The position numbers and the translations under genes are program-made. Positions 44,948-54,807 of a stretch of 64,000 bases of DNA are shown here, in pieces. The stretch is taken from positions 496,001 to 560,000 of the forward strand of contig NZ_CP019511.1 of NCBI RefSeq assembly GCF_002002925.1, given 5' to 3'. Numbering within the stretch: the first letter of the stretch is position 1; every line of letters begins with the position of its first letter. The notes below the pieces were generated by a model, which was given only the letters and a program-made list of their open reading frames with translations, was not told the DNA's origin and did not search any database. The stretch comes from Sphingomonas sp. LM7 (GTDB lineage Bacteria; Pseudomonadota; Alphaproteobacteria; Sphingomonadales; Sphingomonadaceae).

Positions 44948-46161
44948 GCCAGCAGCGATTTCGCCGCTGCGACGCCGGTCTTGTAGGCACCATGCACCGT
45001 CGAGAATTCGGTCGGCGAACAGGCTTCCCCGGCGAAGCGGATGCGCGGATCGACCGGCTCGGCGAGCACCCGCCGTGCATCGGCCTCGCCCGGCAGCGCG
45101 TGGCTGTAGCTGCCGAGGATATGATCGGTGCGGCCCCACGCCGAGCCGGCGACCAGCCTAAGTCGTTTGCGCCAGCCGCTCCCCAGAAGTCCGCACAGTT
45201 CGTCGAGCGCGAAGGCGTCGGCACCGTCCAGCCCCGCGGCCTCCATGGCCTTGGCGCCTTCGCCGCCGAACATCACCTCGACGACAGGGCGGCCGAACGG
45301 CCATAGCGTATAGGTGCCGGTGATCGCCGCGCGGGGATTGCCGAGCAGATGGGCGTTCGCATCCATCTCCGCGTCACCGTCGATCGCCAGGAAGAGCTTG
45401 TCGGCAAGCCCCAGCGGCAGCCGCGACGCAGCGTGGAGCACGGCATCGTGTGCCGCGTCGAAGCGGATCGCGCCGCGTGCCAGCACGTTGGTGGAGACCG
45501 TGACGATCGCCGAGCGCGCGCGGATCGTGCCTTGCCGGGTACTGATGCGAAGCAACTGGTCGCTGCTATCGATTGCGGTGACGGGGGCGGAGAAGCGCGT
45601 ACGGATTGCGGCTGCATGCGCGGCGACCAGCGCGCCATAGCCCTGGACCACGCGCCAATCGGTCTCGGTCGCGGCGTCGTCATAGGCAAGGTAATCGCGG
45701 ATCGAGACCTCGGCATTGCCCGCACCGTTGATGTAGCCGCTCAGCGCGTCGAGATAGCCGTTCCATTCGCAGCCCGGCGCCAGCGCATCGGCGGCGCGGT
45801 CGCTGGCGGGCGGGTCGTCGCGCATCCGCCGGTCGAACGCCTCATAGGCCTTGCCCGCATCGGTGCGTTCCGGGGTGGAGAAGCCGAGATCGCGCCATTG
45901 CTCGCGCCAGCGCGGGAGCGTGCGGTCGACGGTGAACCCGCTGGATTCGGCGATGCCGACCCACGGATTATGCTCGGCCGAATGAAGCCAGCCCGCGCCG
46001 AGATCGAGCGGCATATTGTCGACCTGCACGGTGTGCGCGCGCCCGCCGAGCCGATCGCTCGCCTCGAGGATCAGGGTTTCGACTCCGGCATCGGCGAGCG
46101 TCCGCGCTGCGGCAATCCCCGCTGCACCCCCGCCGATCACTGCGACATTCACTTCGTTCAT
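44944..46161 (-). CDS. FAD-dependent amine oxidase family protein
   Basis: A 405-residue protein of the flavin monoamine oxidase fold. The dinucleotide motif is VAVIGGGAAGIAAARTLADA, followed by LEASDRLGGRAHTV, the substrate-lid region LDLGAGWLHSAEHNPWVGIA and the C-terminal FAD block IRFAGEACSPTEFSTVHGAY then KTGVAAAKSL. The amine oxidised is unknown; polyamine oxidase-like members are common. It lies 16 nt after the MaoC gene and closes the minus-strand acyl-CoA carboxylase cluster. Confidence 0.86.
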
Positions 46162-46177
46162 CGTCGCTCAACGCCGC

Positions 46178-46630
46178 TCAGGTGGCGCGGCTCCGCAGCA
46201 GTGCCGAGCGGAAGCACTCGCAGACCAGTTCGCCGCGCTGGTTGTGCATCTGGTGTCGCCACGTGACGATTCCCTGGCCAGGACGCGACTTGCTAGGGCG
46301 AAGTTCGGTGACTTCGCTGCTGGCGCGCAGCGTGTCGCCGAGGAACACCGGCTTCGGCATCACCAGCTTGTCATAGCCCAGATTGGCGACGAGCGTTCCC
46401 GCGGTGGTGTCGCCCACGGTGATCCCGACCATCAGGCTGAAGGTGAAAGTGCCGTTGACGAGGATCTGGCCGAACTCGCTCGCCCGCGCCGCCTCGGCGT
46501 CGATGTGCAGCGGCTGAGTGTTGTGGGTGAGGGTGGAAAAGAGCAGATTGTCGGTTTCGGTCACCGTGCGGCGCAGGTTGTGCTCGATCCGGTCGCCGAT
46601 CTGCCATTCCTCGTAAAATCTGCCTGCCAT
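46178..46630 (-). CDS. MaoC-like dehydratase
   Basis: A 150-residue hot-dog fold hydratase: GRFYEEWQIGDRIEHNLRRT, then TVTETDNLLFSTLTHNTQPL (in this type Asn-Thr-Gln-Pro-Leu-His holds the active-site His), FGQILVNGTFTFSLMVGITV and LGYDKLVMPKPVFLGDTLRA. Such enzymes hydrate enoyl-CoA. Within this carboxylase cluster it could take part in branched-chain acyl-CoA breakdown, though it is not the usual methylglutaconyl-CoA hydratase. A repeat with inverted arms lies between it and the carboxylase gene. Confidence 0.88.
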   Translation of the reverse strand: MAGRFYEEWQIGDRIEHNLRRTVTETDNLLFSTLTHNTQPLHIDAEAARASEFGQILVNGTFTFSLMVGITVGDTTAGTLVANLGYDKLVMPKPVFLGDTLRASSEVTELRPSKSRPGQGIVTWRHQMHNQRGELVCECFRSALLRSRAT

Positions 46631-46639
46631 CTACCAGTC

Positions 46640-46717
46640 CCGTTCGTGCTGAGCTTGTCGAAGCACCGTCCTTGTTCTCCTGGAAGAATGGCCCCTCGAC
46701 AAGCTCTGGGCGAACGG
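46640..46717. repeat. Inverted repeat of the TTCGACAAGCTCAGCACGAA family, copy 1
   Basis: CCGTTCGTGCTGAGCTTGTC-GA (46640-46661) is the near-reverse complement of TCGACAAGCTCTGGGCGAAC-GG (46696-46717). The same sequence occurs at 56544-56626. It could fold into a long hairpin in the transcript between the carboxylase and MaoC genes. Confidence 0.75.
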
Positions 46718-46726
46718 TTTTTGCCG

Positions 46727-48649
46727 CTATTCTTCGGCCTTCTCGATCCGCACCAGCAACACGCCTTCGCTGACCTGCGCGCCGGGAGTCGCGTTCATCT
46801 CGCCGACCACCCCATCGAATGGCGCGGTGAGGCTATGCTCCATCTTCATCGCCTCGAGCGTTACGAGGCGCTGGCCCTTGGCGACAATGTCGCCGCTGCC
46901 GACTTCGACCGCCGTAACCCGCCCCGGCATCGGGGCGAGGATCGCGCCGTCGCCTGCCGTGCTCGCGCGGGAGACTTCGGCAAATCGACGGAAGGTGAAG
47001 GCGGCCCCGCCCTCGAAATAGGTGGCTTCGCGCAGGTTGTGCGATGCGCCGTTGCTGACTTCATAGGTGGCTGCGCTGTCATAGAGCGCGAGATCATAGG
47101 CGAAGGTGGGCAGCGGTTTGCTGTCGAGGTAGAGCGACACGCGCGTCTCTGGCAGGCGATTGAGACGAAAGCCGGTGAGGCCGCGCTTGAAGTCGAGCGC
47201 GCGATGCTCCCACGCAGAGGGCTTGCCCCAATTGTCGAAGATCAGGCGCTCCGCCGCTTCTTGCAGCAATAGCGGGCTGGGCTCCGGCGGGGCAGTCAGT
47301 TCGTCGGCGAACGCGCCGATGAAGCCGGTCGAAATCTGGCCCGAGGCGAATACCGGATGCTCGACGAGCCGCCGCAGAAACCAGGCATTGGTGCGGACTG
47401 GTGCACAGCAGGTAGCCTCGCACCCTTGCGCCAGAGCCGTTCTGGCATCGTCGCGGTCGGCGCCGCGCACCACGATTTTTGCGATCATCGGATCGTAGAA
47501 CGGCGAAATCGTGTCGCCTTCCTCCACCCCGGTTTCGATCCGGGTCTCCTGTGGCAGGTACAGATAGTCGAGCTTGCCGGTGCTCGGCAGGAAATCGCGT
47601 GCCGGGTCCTCCGCATAGAGCCGCGCTTCCATCGCCCAGCCGTCGATCTTCAACTCGCCCTGCCGCTTCGGTACCGCCTCGCCCGAAGCCACGCGCAGCT
47701 GCCATTCGACCAGATCGACCCCCGTGATCTCCTCGGTCACCGGATGCTCCACCTGGAGGCGCGTGTTCATTTCCATGAACCAGATGCGGTCGGCGCGCAG
47801 GCCTTCGCTGGCGTCGGCGATGAATTCGATCGTGCCCGCGCCGACATAGTCGACTGCCTTGGCGGCGCGGACCGCCGCCGAGCAGATCGCATGGCGGGTG
47901 GGCCAGTCCATGCCCGGGGCGGGGGCCTCCTCGATCACCTTCTGGTGGCGGCGCTGGAGCGAGCAGTCACGCTCGAACAGATGGACGACATTGCCGTGGC
48001 TGTCGCCGAACACCTGCACTTCGATGTGGCGCGGCGAGAGGATGTATTTCTCGATCAGCACGCGATCGTCGCCGAACGAGGAGGCCGCCTCGCGCTTGCA
48101 GGACTGCAGCATTTCCGCGAATTGCTGCGCAGCATCGACGCGGCGCATGCCCTTGCCGCCGCCGCCCGCGACGGCCTTGATCAGCACCGGATAGCCGATC
48201 GCATCAGCCTCGGCCTGGAGGCGTTCGGGCGACTGGTCCTCGCCGAGATAGCCGGGGGTTACCGGCACGCCCGCGGCGATCATCCGCGCCTTGGCGGCGT
48301 CCTTCAGCCCCATCGCCCGGATGCTGTCGGGCCTGGGGCCGACCCAGACCAGCCCGGCGTCGATCACCGCCTGGGCGAAGTCGGCATTCTCGGACAGGAA
48401 GCCATAGCCGGGGTGGATCGCCTCGGCGCCTGTCGCCTTGGCGGCGGCGATGATCTTGTCGCCGACAAGGTAGCTTTCGCGCGCCGGCGAGGGGCCGATA
48501 TGCACTGCCTCATCAGCCTGGCGGACATGGAGCGCGCCAGCGTCGGCGTCCGAATAGACGGCTACCGTGCGCACGCCCATCCTCCGTGCGGTGCGGATGA
48601 TCCGGCAGGCGATCTCGCCGCGATTGGCGATGAGGAGGGAACGGATCAT
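46727..48649 (-). CDS. liuD: Acyl-CoA carboxylase biotin-carrying alpha subunit
   Basis: A 640-residue fused biotin carboxylase and biotin carrier. N-terminal RSLLIANRGEIACRIIRTAR, the ATP-grasp loop KAVAGGGGKGMRRV, the QVFGDSHGNVVHLFERDCSL motif, EMNTRLQVEHPVTEEITGVD, and the biotin site EAMKMEHSL with Lys602. Paired with the beta subunit at 49812-51413 it fits 3-methylcrotonyl-CoA or a similar acyl-CoA carboxylase of leucine/isovalerate breakdown. ATG 48649 overlaps the DUF3088 stop by 4 nt. Confidence 0.9.
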   Translation of the reverse strand: MIRSLLIANRGEIACRIIRTARRMGVRTVAVYSDADAGALHVRQADEAVHIGPSPARESYLVGDKIIAAAKATGAEAIHPGYGFLSENADFAQAVIDAGLVWVGPRPDSIRAMGLKDAAKARMIAAGVPVTPGYLGEDQSPERLQAEADAIGYPVLIKAVAGGGGKGMRRVDAAQQFAEMLQSCKREAASSFGDDRVLIEKYILSPRHIEVQVFGDSHGNVVHLFERDCSLQRRHQKVIEEAPAPGMDWPTRHAICSAAVRAAKAVDYVGAGTIEFIADASEGLRADRIWFMEMNTRLQVEHPVTEEITGVDLVEWQLRVASGEAVPKRQGELKIDGWAMEARLYAEDPARDFLPSTGKLDYLYLPQETRIETGVEEGDTISPFYDPMIAKIVVRGADRDDARTALAQGCEATCCAPVRTNAWFLRRLVEHPVFASGQISTGFIGAFADELTAPPEPSPLLLQEAAERLIFDNWGKPSAWEHRALDFKRGLTGFRLNRLPETRVSLYLDSKPLPTFAYDLALYDSAATYEVSNGASHNLREATYFEGGAAFTFRRFAEVSRASTAGDGAILAPMPGRVTAVEVGSGDIVAKGQRLVTLEAMKMEHSLTAPFDGVVGEMNATPGAQVSEGVLLVRIEKAEE

Positions 48650-48951
48650 GGATGGCGCTCCGGAAAGCCATGGCGCTCGGCGAGCGCGGCGAGCAGCGCT
48701 TCGATCTCGTTTGCAAAACCGCCGTCCCAGACGAGCGCGGGCAGGTTCTGGTTCGCCTCGCCGATCGCCGCGATCACTGCAGCGCGCGGACGCGGATAGG
48801 CGACATGGACAACGTTGATGTTCGCCGCGCGATCGGGGAAGGCGGCGAGCAGGCCCTCGATCGTGATACAGTCCTTGCAATAGAAGCTGCGGCCGGGAAG
48901 CGCCGGATCGGCGAATTCGGGTTCGAGCAGGAACAGCGTGTCGCGGCTCAT
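48646..48951 (-). CDS. DUF3088 protein
   Basis: A 101-residue protein with SRDTLFLLEPEFADPALPGR, then SFYCKDCITIEGLLAAFPD and ALVWDGGFANEIEALLAALA. The YCKDC pair and overall layout suggest a thioredoxin-like fold with a CxxC site (DUF3088). Its function is unknown. It overlaps the carboxylase downstream and the NTF2-like gene upstream by 4 nt each (ATGA junctions), so it is translated with them. Confidence 0.8.
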   Translation of the reverse strand: MSRDTLFLLEPEFADPALPGRSFYCKDCITIEGLLAAFPDRAANINVVHVAYPRPRAAVIAAIGEANQNLPALVWDGGFANEIEALLAALAERHGFPERHP

Positions 48952-49424
48952 TGGCCGGGGCATCCGGTGGTACGGCGCGACCAGGTGATGTTGAGCACCT
49001 TCCACGCACCGGCTTCGCGGACCAGGTCGAAATGGTTGACGCCGCAATGCGCGACCTTGCCGTCGATCAGGAAGACATAGTCGCCCCAGACCATCGCGAT
49101 GTCGCCATCGACTTCGATCGCCGGGCTGGGCATCCGTTCCTCATAGCGCTCAGGCCCAGCGGTAAGACCGCCGGCGAATTCGGTCCAGCTGCGGCCGTTG
49201 ATCACCGGGGTGCCGTCGGGCTTGGTGCCGGTCGCGGTGGCGCGTCCCTCGGCGCGGACGTGCGGCAGCGCGGCTTGGCCGTCGCGGCGCGCGATGGCAG
49301 TGAAGATGCCGTTGATCGGCGCGAGTACCGCGGCTTCCTCGGTGCCGGGCGGGGGCAGCGCCGTGCCCTTGACGATCGGCGCGACCGGGGTGGTCTGCAG
49401 CGCGAGGAGGAGAGGGAGCAGCAT
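48948..49424 (-). CDS. Secreted SnoaL/NTF2-like protein
   Basis: A 158-residue protein with a signal peptide (LLPLLLALQTTPVAP) and an NTF2-like fold: AVLAPINGIFTAIARRDGQA, then GRSWTEFAGGLTAGPERYEE, DIAMVWGDYVFLIDGKVAHC and DLVREAGAWKVLNITWSRR. The DUF4440/SnoaL-like family has enzymes and binding proteins, so no reaction can be named. ATG 49424 has AAGGA 6 nt upstream; ATG 49430 is just ahead. It overlaps DUF3088 by 4 nt. Confidence 0.75.
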   Translation of the reverse strand: MLLPLLLALQTTPVAPIVKGTALPPPGTEEAAVLAPINGIFTAIARRDGQAALPHVRAEGRATATGTKPDGTPVINGRSWTEFAGGLTAGPERYEERMPSPAIEVDGDIAMVWGDYVFLIDGKVAHCGVNHFDLVREAGAWKVLNITWSRRTTGCPGQ

Positions 49425-49438
49425 CGGCATTCCTTCAA

Positions 49439-49495
49439 AATTCCTCCCCGGAACGGGGAGGGGGCCCGTCCGAAGGACGGTGGAGGGGGCCCCGC
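49439..49495 (+). repeat. Two-hairpin repeat, left copy flanking the DUF559 remnant (I-L)
   Basis: TTCCTCCCCGGAACGGGGAG-GGGG, then CCGTCCGAAGGACGG and TGGAGGGGGCC, form the same two hairpins as elements J and K. It lies inverted relative to I-R at 49734-49795 and overlaps the 3' end of the remnant frame. Confidence 0.75.
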
Positions 49496-49733
49496 TCTCG
49501 GCAGGCGACGACAAGGCCGGTGATCACGGCACCGAGATCCTTCAGGATCTCCACAGCGGGAATGCGTAGCGTCAGATAGCCAATCTGCGGGTTCTGCCGC
49601 CGAAACCGGAAGCCGTCCGGTTCTTTCCTTAGCTGCTGCCAGAGCAGCACTTCGGGGAAGGACATTTGCTTGCGGTCGGCGCGGGCCTTCTTCACATCCT
49701 TGATCGGCGCGCGTAGTGCCTTTGGCTGGCGTG

Positions 49734-49795
49734 GGCCCCCTCCGCCACTCGCCTTAGGCGAGCGGCGCCCATCCCCGTTCCGAGGAGGAATTCTA
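49734..49795 (-). repeat. Two-hairpin repeat, right copy flanking the DUF559 remnant (I-R)
   Basis: On the minus strand it reads GAATTCCTCCTCGGAACGGG-GATGG, then GCTCGCCTAAGGCGAG and GGCGGAGGGGGCCC, matching I-L. It provides the first residues of the remnant frame (SPRIPPRNGDGRRSPKASGG). Confidence 0.75.
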
Positions 49796-49811
49796 GGGCT
49801 CGCCTGCATCA

Positions 49812-51413
49812 TCACATCCGGAACACCCCGAACGCCGGCCGCTCGGGGATCGGGGCATTGAGTGTTGCCGCGAGGGCTAGGCCGAGCACGTCGCGCGTCT
49901 GCGCCGGATCGATGATGCCGTCGTCCCATAAACGCGCGGTGGCGTACCACGGATTGCCTTCGTCCTCGTATTTCGCGCGGATCGGCGCCTTGAACGCTTC
50001 GGCCTCCTCGGGCGTCCATTTCTCGGCGTCGCGGTGGACCGTCGCCAGCACGCTCGCCGCCTGCTCGCCGCCCATCACCGAGATGCGGCTGTTGGGCCAG
50101 CTGAACAGGAAGCGCGGCGAATACGCCCGCCCGCACATGCCGTAATTGCCTGCGCCGAAGCTGCCGCCGATCAGCACGGTAATCTTGGGGACCGTCGCGG
50201 TGGCGACGGCGGTGACGAGCTTGGCGCCGTGCTTGGCAATACCTTCGGCCTCGTACTTGCCGCCGACCATGAAGCCGGAGATGTTCTGGAGGAACAACAG
50301 CGGAATGCGGCGCTGGCAGGCGAGTTCGATGAAGTGCGCGCCCTTCTGCGCGCTCTCCGAGAACAGGATGCCGTTATTGGCAATGATACCGACCGGCATG
50401 CCCCAGATATGCGCGAAGCCGCATACCAGCGAGGTCCCGTAGAGCGCCTTGAACTCATGGAATTCGCTGCCGTCGACGATCCGCGCGATGACCTCGTGCA
50501 CGTCATAGGGCGCGCGGACATCCTCGGGGACGATGCCGTAGAGCTCTTCCGCGCCATATTTGGGCGGGCGGGGATCGAGCAATGCGATGTCGGGCGTGCG
50601 GTCCGCAGGCAAGTGGCTGACGATGTCGCGGACGATGGTCAGCGCATGCTCGTCGTTCTCGGCGACATGATCGACCACGCCCGACTTGCGGCCGTGCAGG
50701 TCGCCGCCACCCAGATCCTCGGCGCTGATCACTTCGCCGGTCGCGGCCTTCACCAGCGGCGGCCCGGCGAGGAAGATCGTGCCCTGGTTGCGGACGATCA
50801 CGCTCTCGTCGCTCATCGCGGGGACATAGGCGCCGCCCGCGGTGCAGCTGCCCATCACGCAGGCAATCTGCGGGATGCCGAGCGCGGACATGTTCGCTTG
50901 GTTGAAGAAGATCCGGCCGAAATGGTCGCGGTCGGGGAACACCTCGGCCTGGTGGGGCAGATTGGCGCCGCCCGAATCGACGAGATAGATGCAGGGCAGT
51001 CGGTTGGCCTCGGCGATCTCCTGCGCGCGGAGATGCTTCTTGACCGTCATCGGATAATAAGTGCCACCCTTCACCGTCGCATCGTTGCAGACGATCATGC
51101 AGGTGCGCCCCGAGACCCGGCCGATACCCGCGATCATCCCCGCGCCGGGGACTTCGCCTTCGTACATGTCGCAGGCGGCTAGCTGGCCGATTTCGAGGAA
51201 CGGTGAACCGGGATCGAGCAGCCGTTCGACTCGCTCGCGGGGGAGGAGCTTGCCGCGGCTGGTATGACGTTCACGCGAAGCTTCCGGTCCGCCGAGGGCG
51301 GCCTGCGCGACATCTGCGCGCAAACGCTCGGCCAGCGCGCGGTTATGCGCGGCGCGGGCGCGAAATTCCTCTCCTTCGAGCGATACCTTGGTCTCGAGCA
51401 CCGGGGCGCTCAT
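49812..51413 (-). CDS. liuB: Acyl-CoA carboxylase carboxyltransferase (beta) subunit
   Basis: A 533-residue carboxyltransferase. N-terminal half: [61 protein letters not shown]-terminal half: [60 protein letters not shown] and [20 protein letters not shown]. The [16 protein letters not shown] and [10 protein letters not shown] segments match methylcrotonyl/geranyl-CoA carboxylase beta subunits rather than propionyl-CoA types. It is first in the minus-strand cluster that ends at 44944. Confidence 0.92.
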   Translation of the reverse strand: MSAPVLETKVSLEGEEFRARAAHNRALAERLRADVAQAALGGPEASRERHTSRGKLLPRERVERLLDPGSPFLEIGQLAACDMYEGEVPGAGMIAGIGRVSGRTCMIVCNDATVKGGTYYPMTVKKHLRAQEIAEANRLPCIYLVDSGGANLPHQAEVFPDRDHFGRIFFNQANMSALGIPQIACVMGSCTAGGAYVPAMSDESVIVRNQGTIFLAGPPLVKAATGEVISAEDLGGGDLHGRKSGVVDHVAENDEHALTIVRDIVSHLPADRTPDIALLDPRPPKYGAEELYGIVPEDVRAPYDVHEVIARIVDGSEFHEFKALYGTSLVCGFAHIWGMPVGIIANNGILFSESAQKGAHFIELACQRRIPLLFLQNISGFMVGGKYEAEGIAKHGAKLVTAVATATVPKITVLIGGSFGAGNYGMCGRAYSPRFLFSWPNSRISVMGGEQAASVLATVHRDAEKWTPEEAEAFKAPIRAKYEDEGNPWYATARLWDDGIIDPAQTRDVLGLALAATLNAPIPERPAFGVFRM

Positions 51414-51538
51414 TAGGGCATCCTTCCTGTCCTAGTTTTCCCCTGCCTACACCCGTGCCGGCCGGTTGGAAAGACTGGTACGCGCGCCGCTGCGGGAGTA
51501 GCACGCAGCACGACTGGAATGAGTGGGAGAGCCCGAAG

Positions 51539-53611
51539 GTGACACGCGCGGCGTTGTTTGCACTGCTTCTCGCAACCGCGGCCTGCACGCCGGGGGGAGG
51601 CGCGCCGGGGAACGACGCTGCCACCCAGGCGGGCGCCGGAATCGGAGTCGACGTCGCGGGGCTCAACAAGAGCGTAAAGCCGGGCGACGATTTCGACGAA
51701 TATGCCAGCGGCGGCTGGCGCGCGCGCACCGAGATTCCGGCCGACCGTTCGAGCACCGGCGTGTTCCTTGAAGTGTTCAACAAGGCCGAAGCCAACAACG
51801 CCGCGATCATCCAGGCCGCACTCCGCGCCAATGCCGCGCCGGGCACCGACCAGCGCCGCATCGCCGACTGGTACAATGCCTTCACCGACACTGGGGCGAT
51901 CGACCAGCGCGGACTGGCACCGCTGGGCACCGAGATGGACGCGATCGCGGGCCTGTCCGACAAGAAGGCGCTGTCGGCGATGCTGGGCGCCAATGTGCGA
52001 GCGGATGTCGACCCTTTGAATGCGACCGATCTCGAGACCGAGAATCTGTTCGGGCTGTTCGTCACCCAGGCGCTGGACCGGCCCGACGCCAATCTGCCCT
52101 ATCTGCTGCAAGGCGGGCTCGGGCTGCCCGAGCGCGATTACTATCTGTCGGACAAGCCCGAGATGGCGACGATCCGCAACCAGTATCGCGCCTATATCGG
52201 CAAGCTGCTGAGCCTTGCCAACATCACCGAGCCCGACACCCGGGCGCAGCGCGTGTTCGAGCTCGAGACCAAGATCGCGCGCGCGCATACCGACATCGTC
52301 GCCAGCCAGGACATCCACAGGGCCAACAACCCGTGGAAAAAGGCCGATTTCGCCAGGAAGGCGCCGGGGATCGACTGGGATGCGTTCTGGGCCGCTGCAG
52401 GGCTGGGCGGGCAGCAGGACTTCCTCGTCTGGCAGCCACAGACCGTCGCCGCCGTGGCGAAGCTGGTGGCGAGCGAGCCGCTTCAGGCGTGGCAGGACTG
52501 GCTCACCTTCCACCGCATCAACGAAGTCGCCGACGTGCTGCCGAGCGCATTCGACCAAGCGCATTTCGAGTTCTTCAGCCACACGCTGAACGGCCAGCCC
52601 AAGCCGCGCCCGCGCGACAGGCGCGCGATCGGATCGGTCAACAACTGGCTCGGCGACGCCGTCGGCCAGCTCTATGTGAAGGACTATTTCCCGGCGTCGT
52701 CCAAGGCAGATATCCAAGCAATGGTGAAGGGTATCCTCGCCGCGTTCGACAAGCGCGTCGCCGCGCTGCCGTGGATGGCCGATGCGACCAAGGCCGAGGC
52801 GCGTCGCAAGATCGCCGGCATGCAGGTCGGGATCGGCTATCCCGAGACCTGGCGCAGCTATGCCGCCCTCGACGTGAAAACCGACGATCCGGTCGGCAAT
52901 CTGCGCCGCGCCGAGCTGGCCGAATATCGCCACCAGATCGGCAAGCTGGGCAAGCCGGTGGACCGCGGCGAATGGTGGATGACGCCGCAGACGGTCAATG
53001 CCGTGAACCTGCCGCTCCAGAACGCGCTCAACTTCCCGGCCGCGATCCTGCAGGCGCCCTTCTACGATCCGGGTGCCGATGCGGCGGCCAATTACGGCGC
53101 GATCGGCGCGGTGATCGGGCACGAGATCAGCCATAGCTTCGACGATCTCGGTGCCAATTTCGACGCGACGGGGCGCCTGCGCAACTGGTGGACGCCGCAG
53201 GACCTCTCGCGGTTCAAGGCGAGCGGCAAGGCACTGGCCGCGCAGTATGACGCCTATGAGGCGCTGCCGGGCCTCCACCTCAAGGGCCAGCAGACATTGA
53301 GCGAGAACATTGCCGACGTCGCCGGGCTGACTGCGGCGTACGAGGCATATCGGGCCTCGCTGGGGGCCAAGGCGGCGCCGGTGATCGGTGAGCTGACCGG
53401 CGACCAGCGCTTCTTCCTCGCTTATGCCCAGGCGTGGCGCGACAAGTCGCGCGAGCAGACGCTGCGCGCGCGCATCGCCACGGACGCACATGCGCCGGCG
53501 CGCTGGCGGGCGCAGACGGTGCGCAACCTCGATGCCTGGTATCCGGCTTTCGACGTGACCGCGGGGCAGAAGCTGTTCCTGACGCCCGAGCAGCGCGTGA
53601 AGGTCTGGTAA
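51539..53611 (+). CDS. M13 family zinc metallopeptidase, lipoprotein
   Basis: A 690-residue neprilysin/PepO-type peptidase. The N-terminus (TRAALFALLLATAAC) has a lipobox, so it is likely a lipoprotein in the cell envelope. The zinc motif VIGHEISHSFDDLGANFDAT (His528, Glu529, His532) and the third ligand Glu589 in LSENIADVAGL are intact. NAVNLPLQNALNFPAAILQA and the C-terminal RNLDAWYPAFDV are typical. GTG 51539 follows GGGAGAG. It is followed 19 nt later by the SGNH hydrolase. Confidence 0.92.
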   Translation: MTRAALFALLLATAACTPGGGAPGNDAATQAGAGIGVDVAGLNKSVKPGDDFDEYASGGWRARTEIPADRSSTGVFLEVFNKAEANNAAIIQAALRANAAPGTDQRRIADWYNAFTDTGAIDQRGLAPLGTEMDAIAGLSDKKALSAMLGANVRADVDPLNATDLETENLFGLFVTQALDRPDANLPYLLQGGLGLPERDYYLSDKPEMATIRNQYRAYIGKLLSLANITEPDTRAQRVFELETKIARAHTDIVASQDIHRANNPWKKADFARKAPGIDWDAFWAAAGLGGQQDFLVWQPQTVAAVAKLVASEPLQAWQDWLTFHRINEVADVLPSAFDQAHFEFFSHTLNGQPKPRPRDRRAIGSVNNWLGDAVGQLYVKDYFPASSKADIQAMVKGILAAFDKRVAALPWMADATKAEARRKIAGMQVGIGYPETWRSYAALDVKTDDPVGNLRRAELAEYRHQIGKLGKPVDRGEWWMTPQTVNAVNLPLQNALNFPAAILQAPFYDPGADAAANYGAIGAVIGHEISHSFDDLGANFDATGRLRNWWTPQDLSRFKASGKALAAQYDAYEALPGLHLKGQQTLSENIADVAGLTAAYEAYRASLGAKAAPVIGELTGDQRFFLAYAQAWRDKSREQTLRARIATDAHAPARWRAQTVRNLDAWYPAFDVTAGQKLFLTPEQRVKVW

Positions 53612-53630
53612 GCAAAAAGGGGAGACGAGG

Positions 53631-54806
53631 ATGCGGGGGATGAAGATCGTCGCGGCGGCAACGGCGCTTTGGCTCGTTGCGGCGGCACCGGCGGGCGATC
53701 GCTGGACGCGCGCGTGGACCGCGAGCATGTGGCAGGCGCCGGCCGATCAGGTAAAGACGCTGGAGAATGTCACGATCCGATCGGCGGTGCGCGTCGGCGC
53801 GGGTGGCGGGCAAATCCGGTTGCGGCTCGCCAACGATTATGGCGCGGCGCTGACGATCGGTGCGGCGACGGTGCGGCTCCCCGGCGGGCAGGCGGTGCGG
53901 GTTACGTTCGGCGGCCAGGGCTCGGTGCGCGTGCCAGAGGGGGCGCCGCTGGTCAGCGATCCGGTTGCGCTGCCGGTCAAGGCATTCGACGTGGTCGAAG
54001 TTTCGCTGTTCTTCCCCGAAGCGACGCAGCTCAACACCGTCCACGACGTGGTCGGGCAGAAGACGCTGGTCTCGGCCCCTGGAGACCATAGCGCCAAGGA
54101 TTTTGCGCCTGCTGAGCAATGGCGCCTGCGCCCGCTGATCGCGGGGCTCGACGTATTGGCGGTAAAGCCGCGTCCCGTGATCGTCGCGTTCGGCGATTCG
54201 ATCACCGACAATGTCGGCTGCGCCAACGACGCGATGCCGCGCTGCCGCTGGGGCGACGTGCTCGCGCGGCGATTGACCGCTGCCGGCATGCCGCATGTCG
54301 TGGTGACCCAGGCAATCTCGGGCAACCGCATCCTGGCGCATGGCACCGGACCCAGCGCGCTGTCCCGGTTCGACCGCGACGTGCTTGCGGTGCCGGGGGT
54401 CAGCCATGTCGTGCTGCTCGAAGGGATCAACGACATCGGCAATTCGGGCCGCGAAGTGAACGGGGTGCCGCGGCCGACGATCACCGCGGACCAGCTTATC
54501 GCGGGCTACAGGCAGCTTGCGGTGCGTGCGCATGAGCGCGGCATCAAGGTCTATGCGATGACGATCCTGCCGTATGAAGGTGCGGGCTATGCGACGCCGG
54601 CAGGGGAGGCGATGCGGGTACAGGTCAACCAGTGGATCCGCGCGTCCAAGGCATTCGACGCGGTGATCGATATGGAGAAGATCGTCGCCGATCCGGCCAA
54701 CCCGAAGCGACTCGCTGCGAACATTCAGGGCGGCGACAATCTGCACCCTGATGGGCGTGGGGAGACCTTGATGGGCGAGGCGATCGATCTGAAGCTGTTC
54801 CGGTAA
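53631..54806 (+). CDS. SGNH/GDSL hydrolase, secreted
   Basis: A 391-residue esterase-like protein with a signal peptide (to AAAPAGD). An N-terminal beta-domain (RLRLANDYGAALTIGAATVR) precedes the SGNH domain: block I VIVAFGDSITDNVGC (Ser190), Gly in ISGNRIL, Asn in LLEGINDIGN and the C-terminal DNLHPDGRG with catalytic Asp and His. This architecture is seen in rhamnogalacturonan or lysophospholipase-type esterases. ATG 53631 is 19 nt after the M13 gene, so the two share a transcript. Confidence 0.88.
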   Translation: MRGMKIVAAATALWLVAAAPAGDRWTRAWTASMWQAPADQVKTLENVTIRSAVRVGAGGGQIRLRLANDYGAALTIGAATVRLPGGQAVRVTFGGQGSVRVPEGAPLVSDPVALPVKAFDVVEVSLFFPEATQLNTVHDVVGQKTLVSAPGDHSAKDFAPAEQWRLRPLIAGLDVLAVKPRPVIVAFGDSITDNVGCANDAMPRCRWGDVLARRLTAAGMPHVVVTQAISGNRILAHGTGPSALSRFDRDVLAVPGVSHVVLLEGINDIGNSGREVNGVPRPTITADQLIAGYRQLAVRAHERGIKVYAMTILPYEGAGYATPAGEAMRVQVNQWIRASKAFDAVIDMEKIVADPANPKRLAANIQGGDNLHPDGRGETLMGEAIDLKLFR

Positions 54807-54807
54807 T

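Larger units (their letters stand above)
49435..49812 (-). pseudogene. DUF559 endonuclease-domain gene with its catalytic core deleted
   Basis: The frame begins at ATG 49812, overlapping the beta-subunit stop. The middle reads KKARADRKQMSFPEVLLWQQ then LRKEPDGFRFRRQNPQIGY, the usual DUF559 start, and jumps straight to LRIPAVEILKDLGAVITGLV, the usual DUF559 end. The intervening 50 or so residues that hold the PD-(D/E)xK-like catalytic core (typically YVADFYC through an IEIDG segment) are missing, in frame. Both ends of the frame lie in inverted copies of a GC-rich repeat. It is a remnant, probably inactive. Confidence 0.75.
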
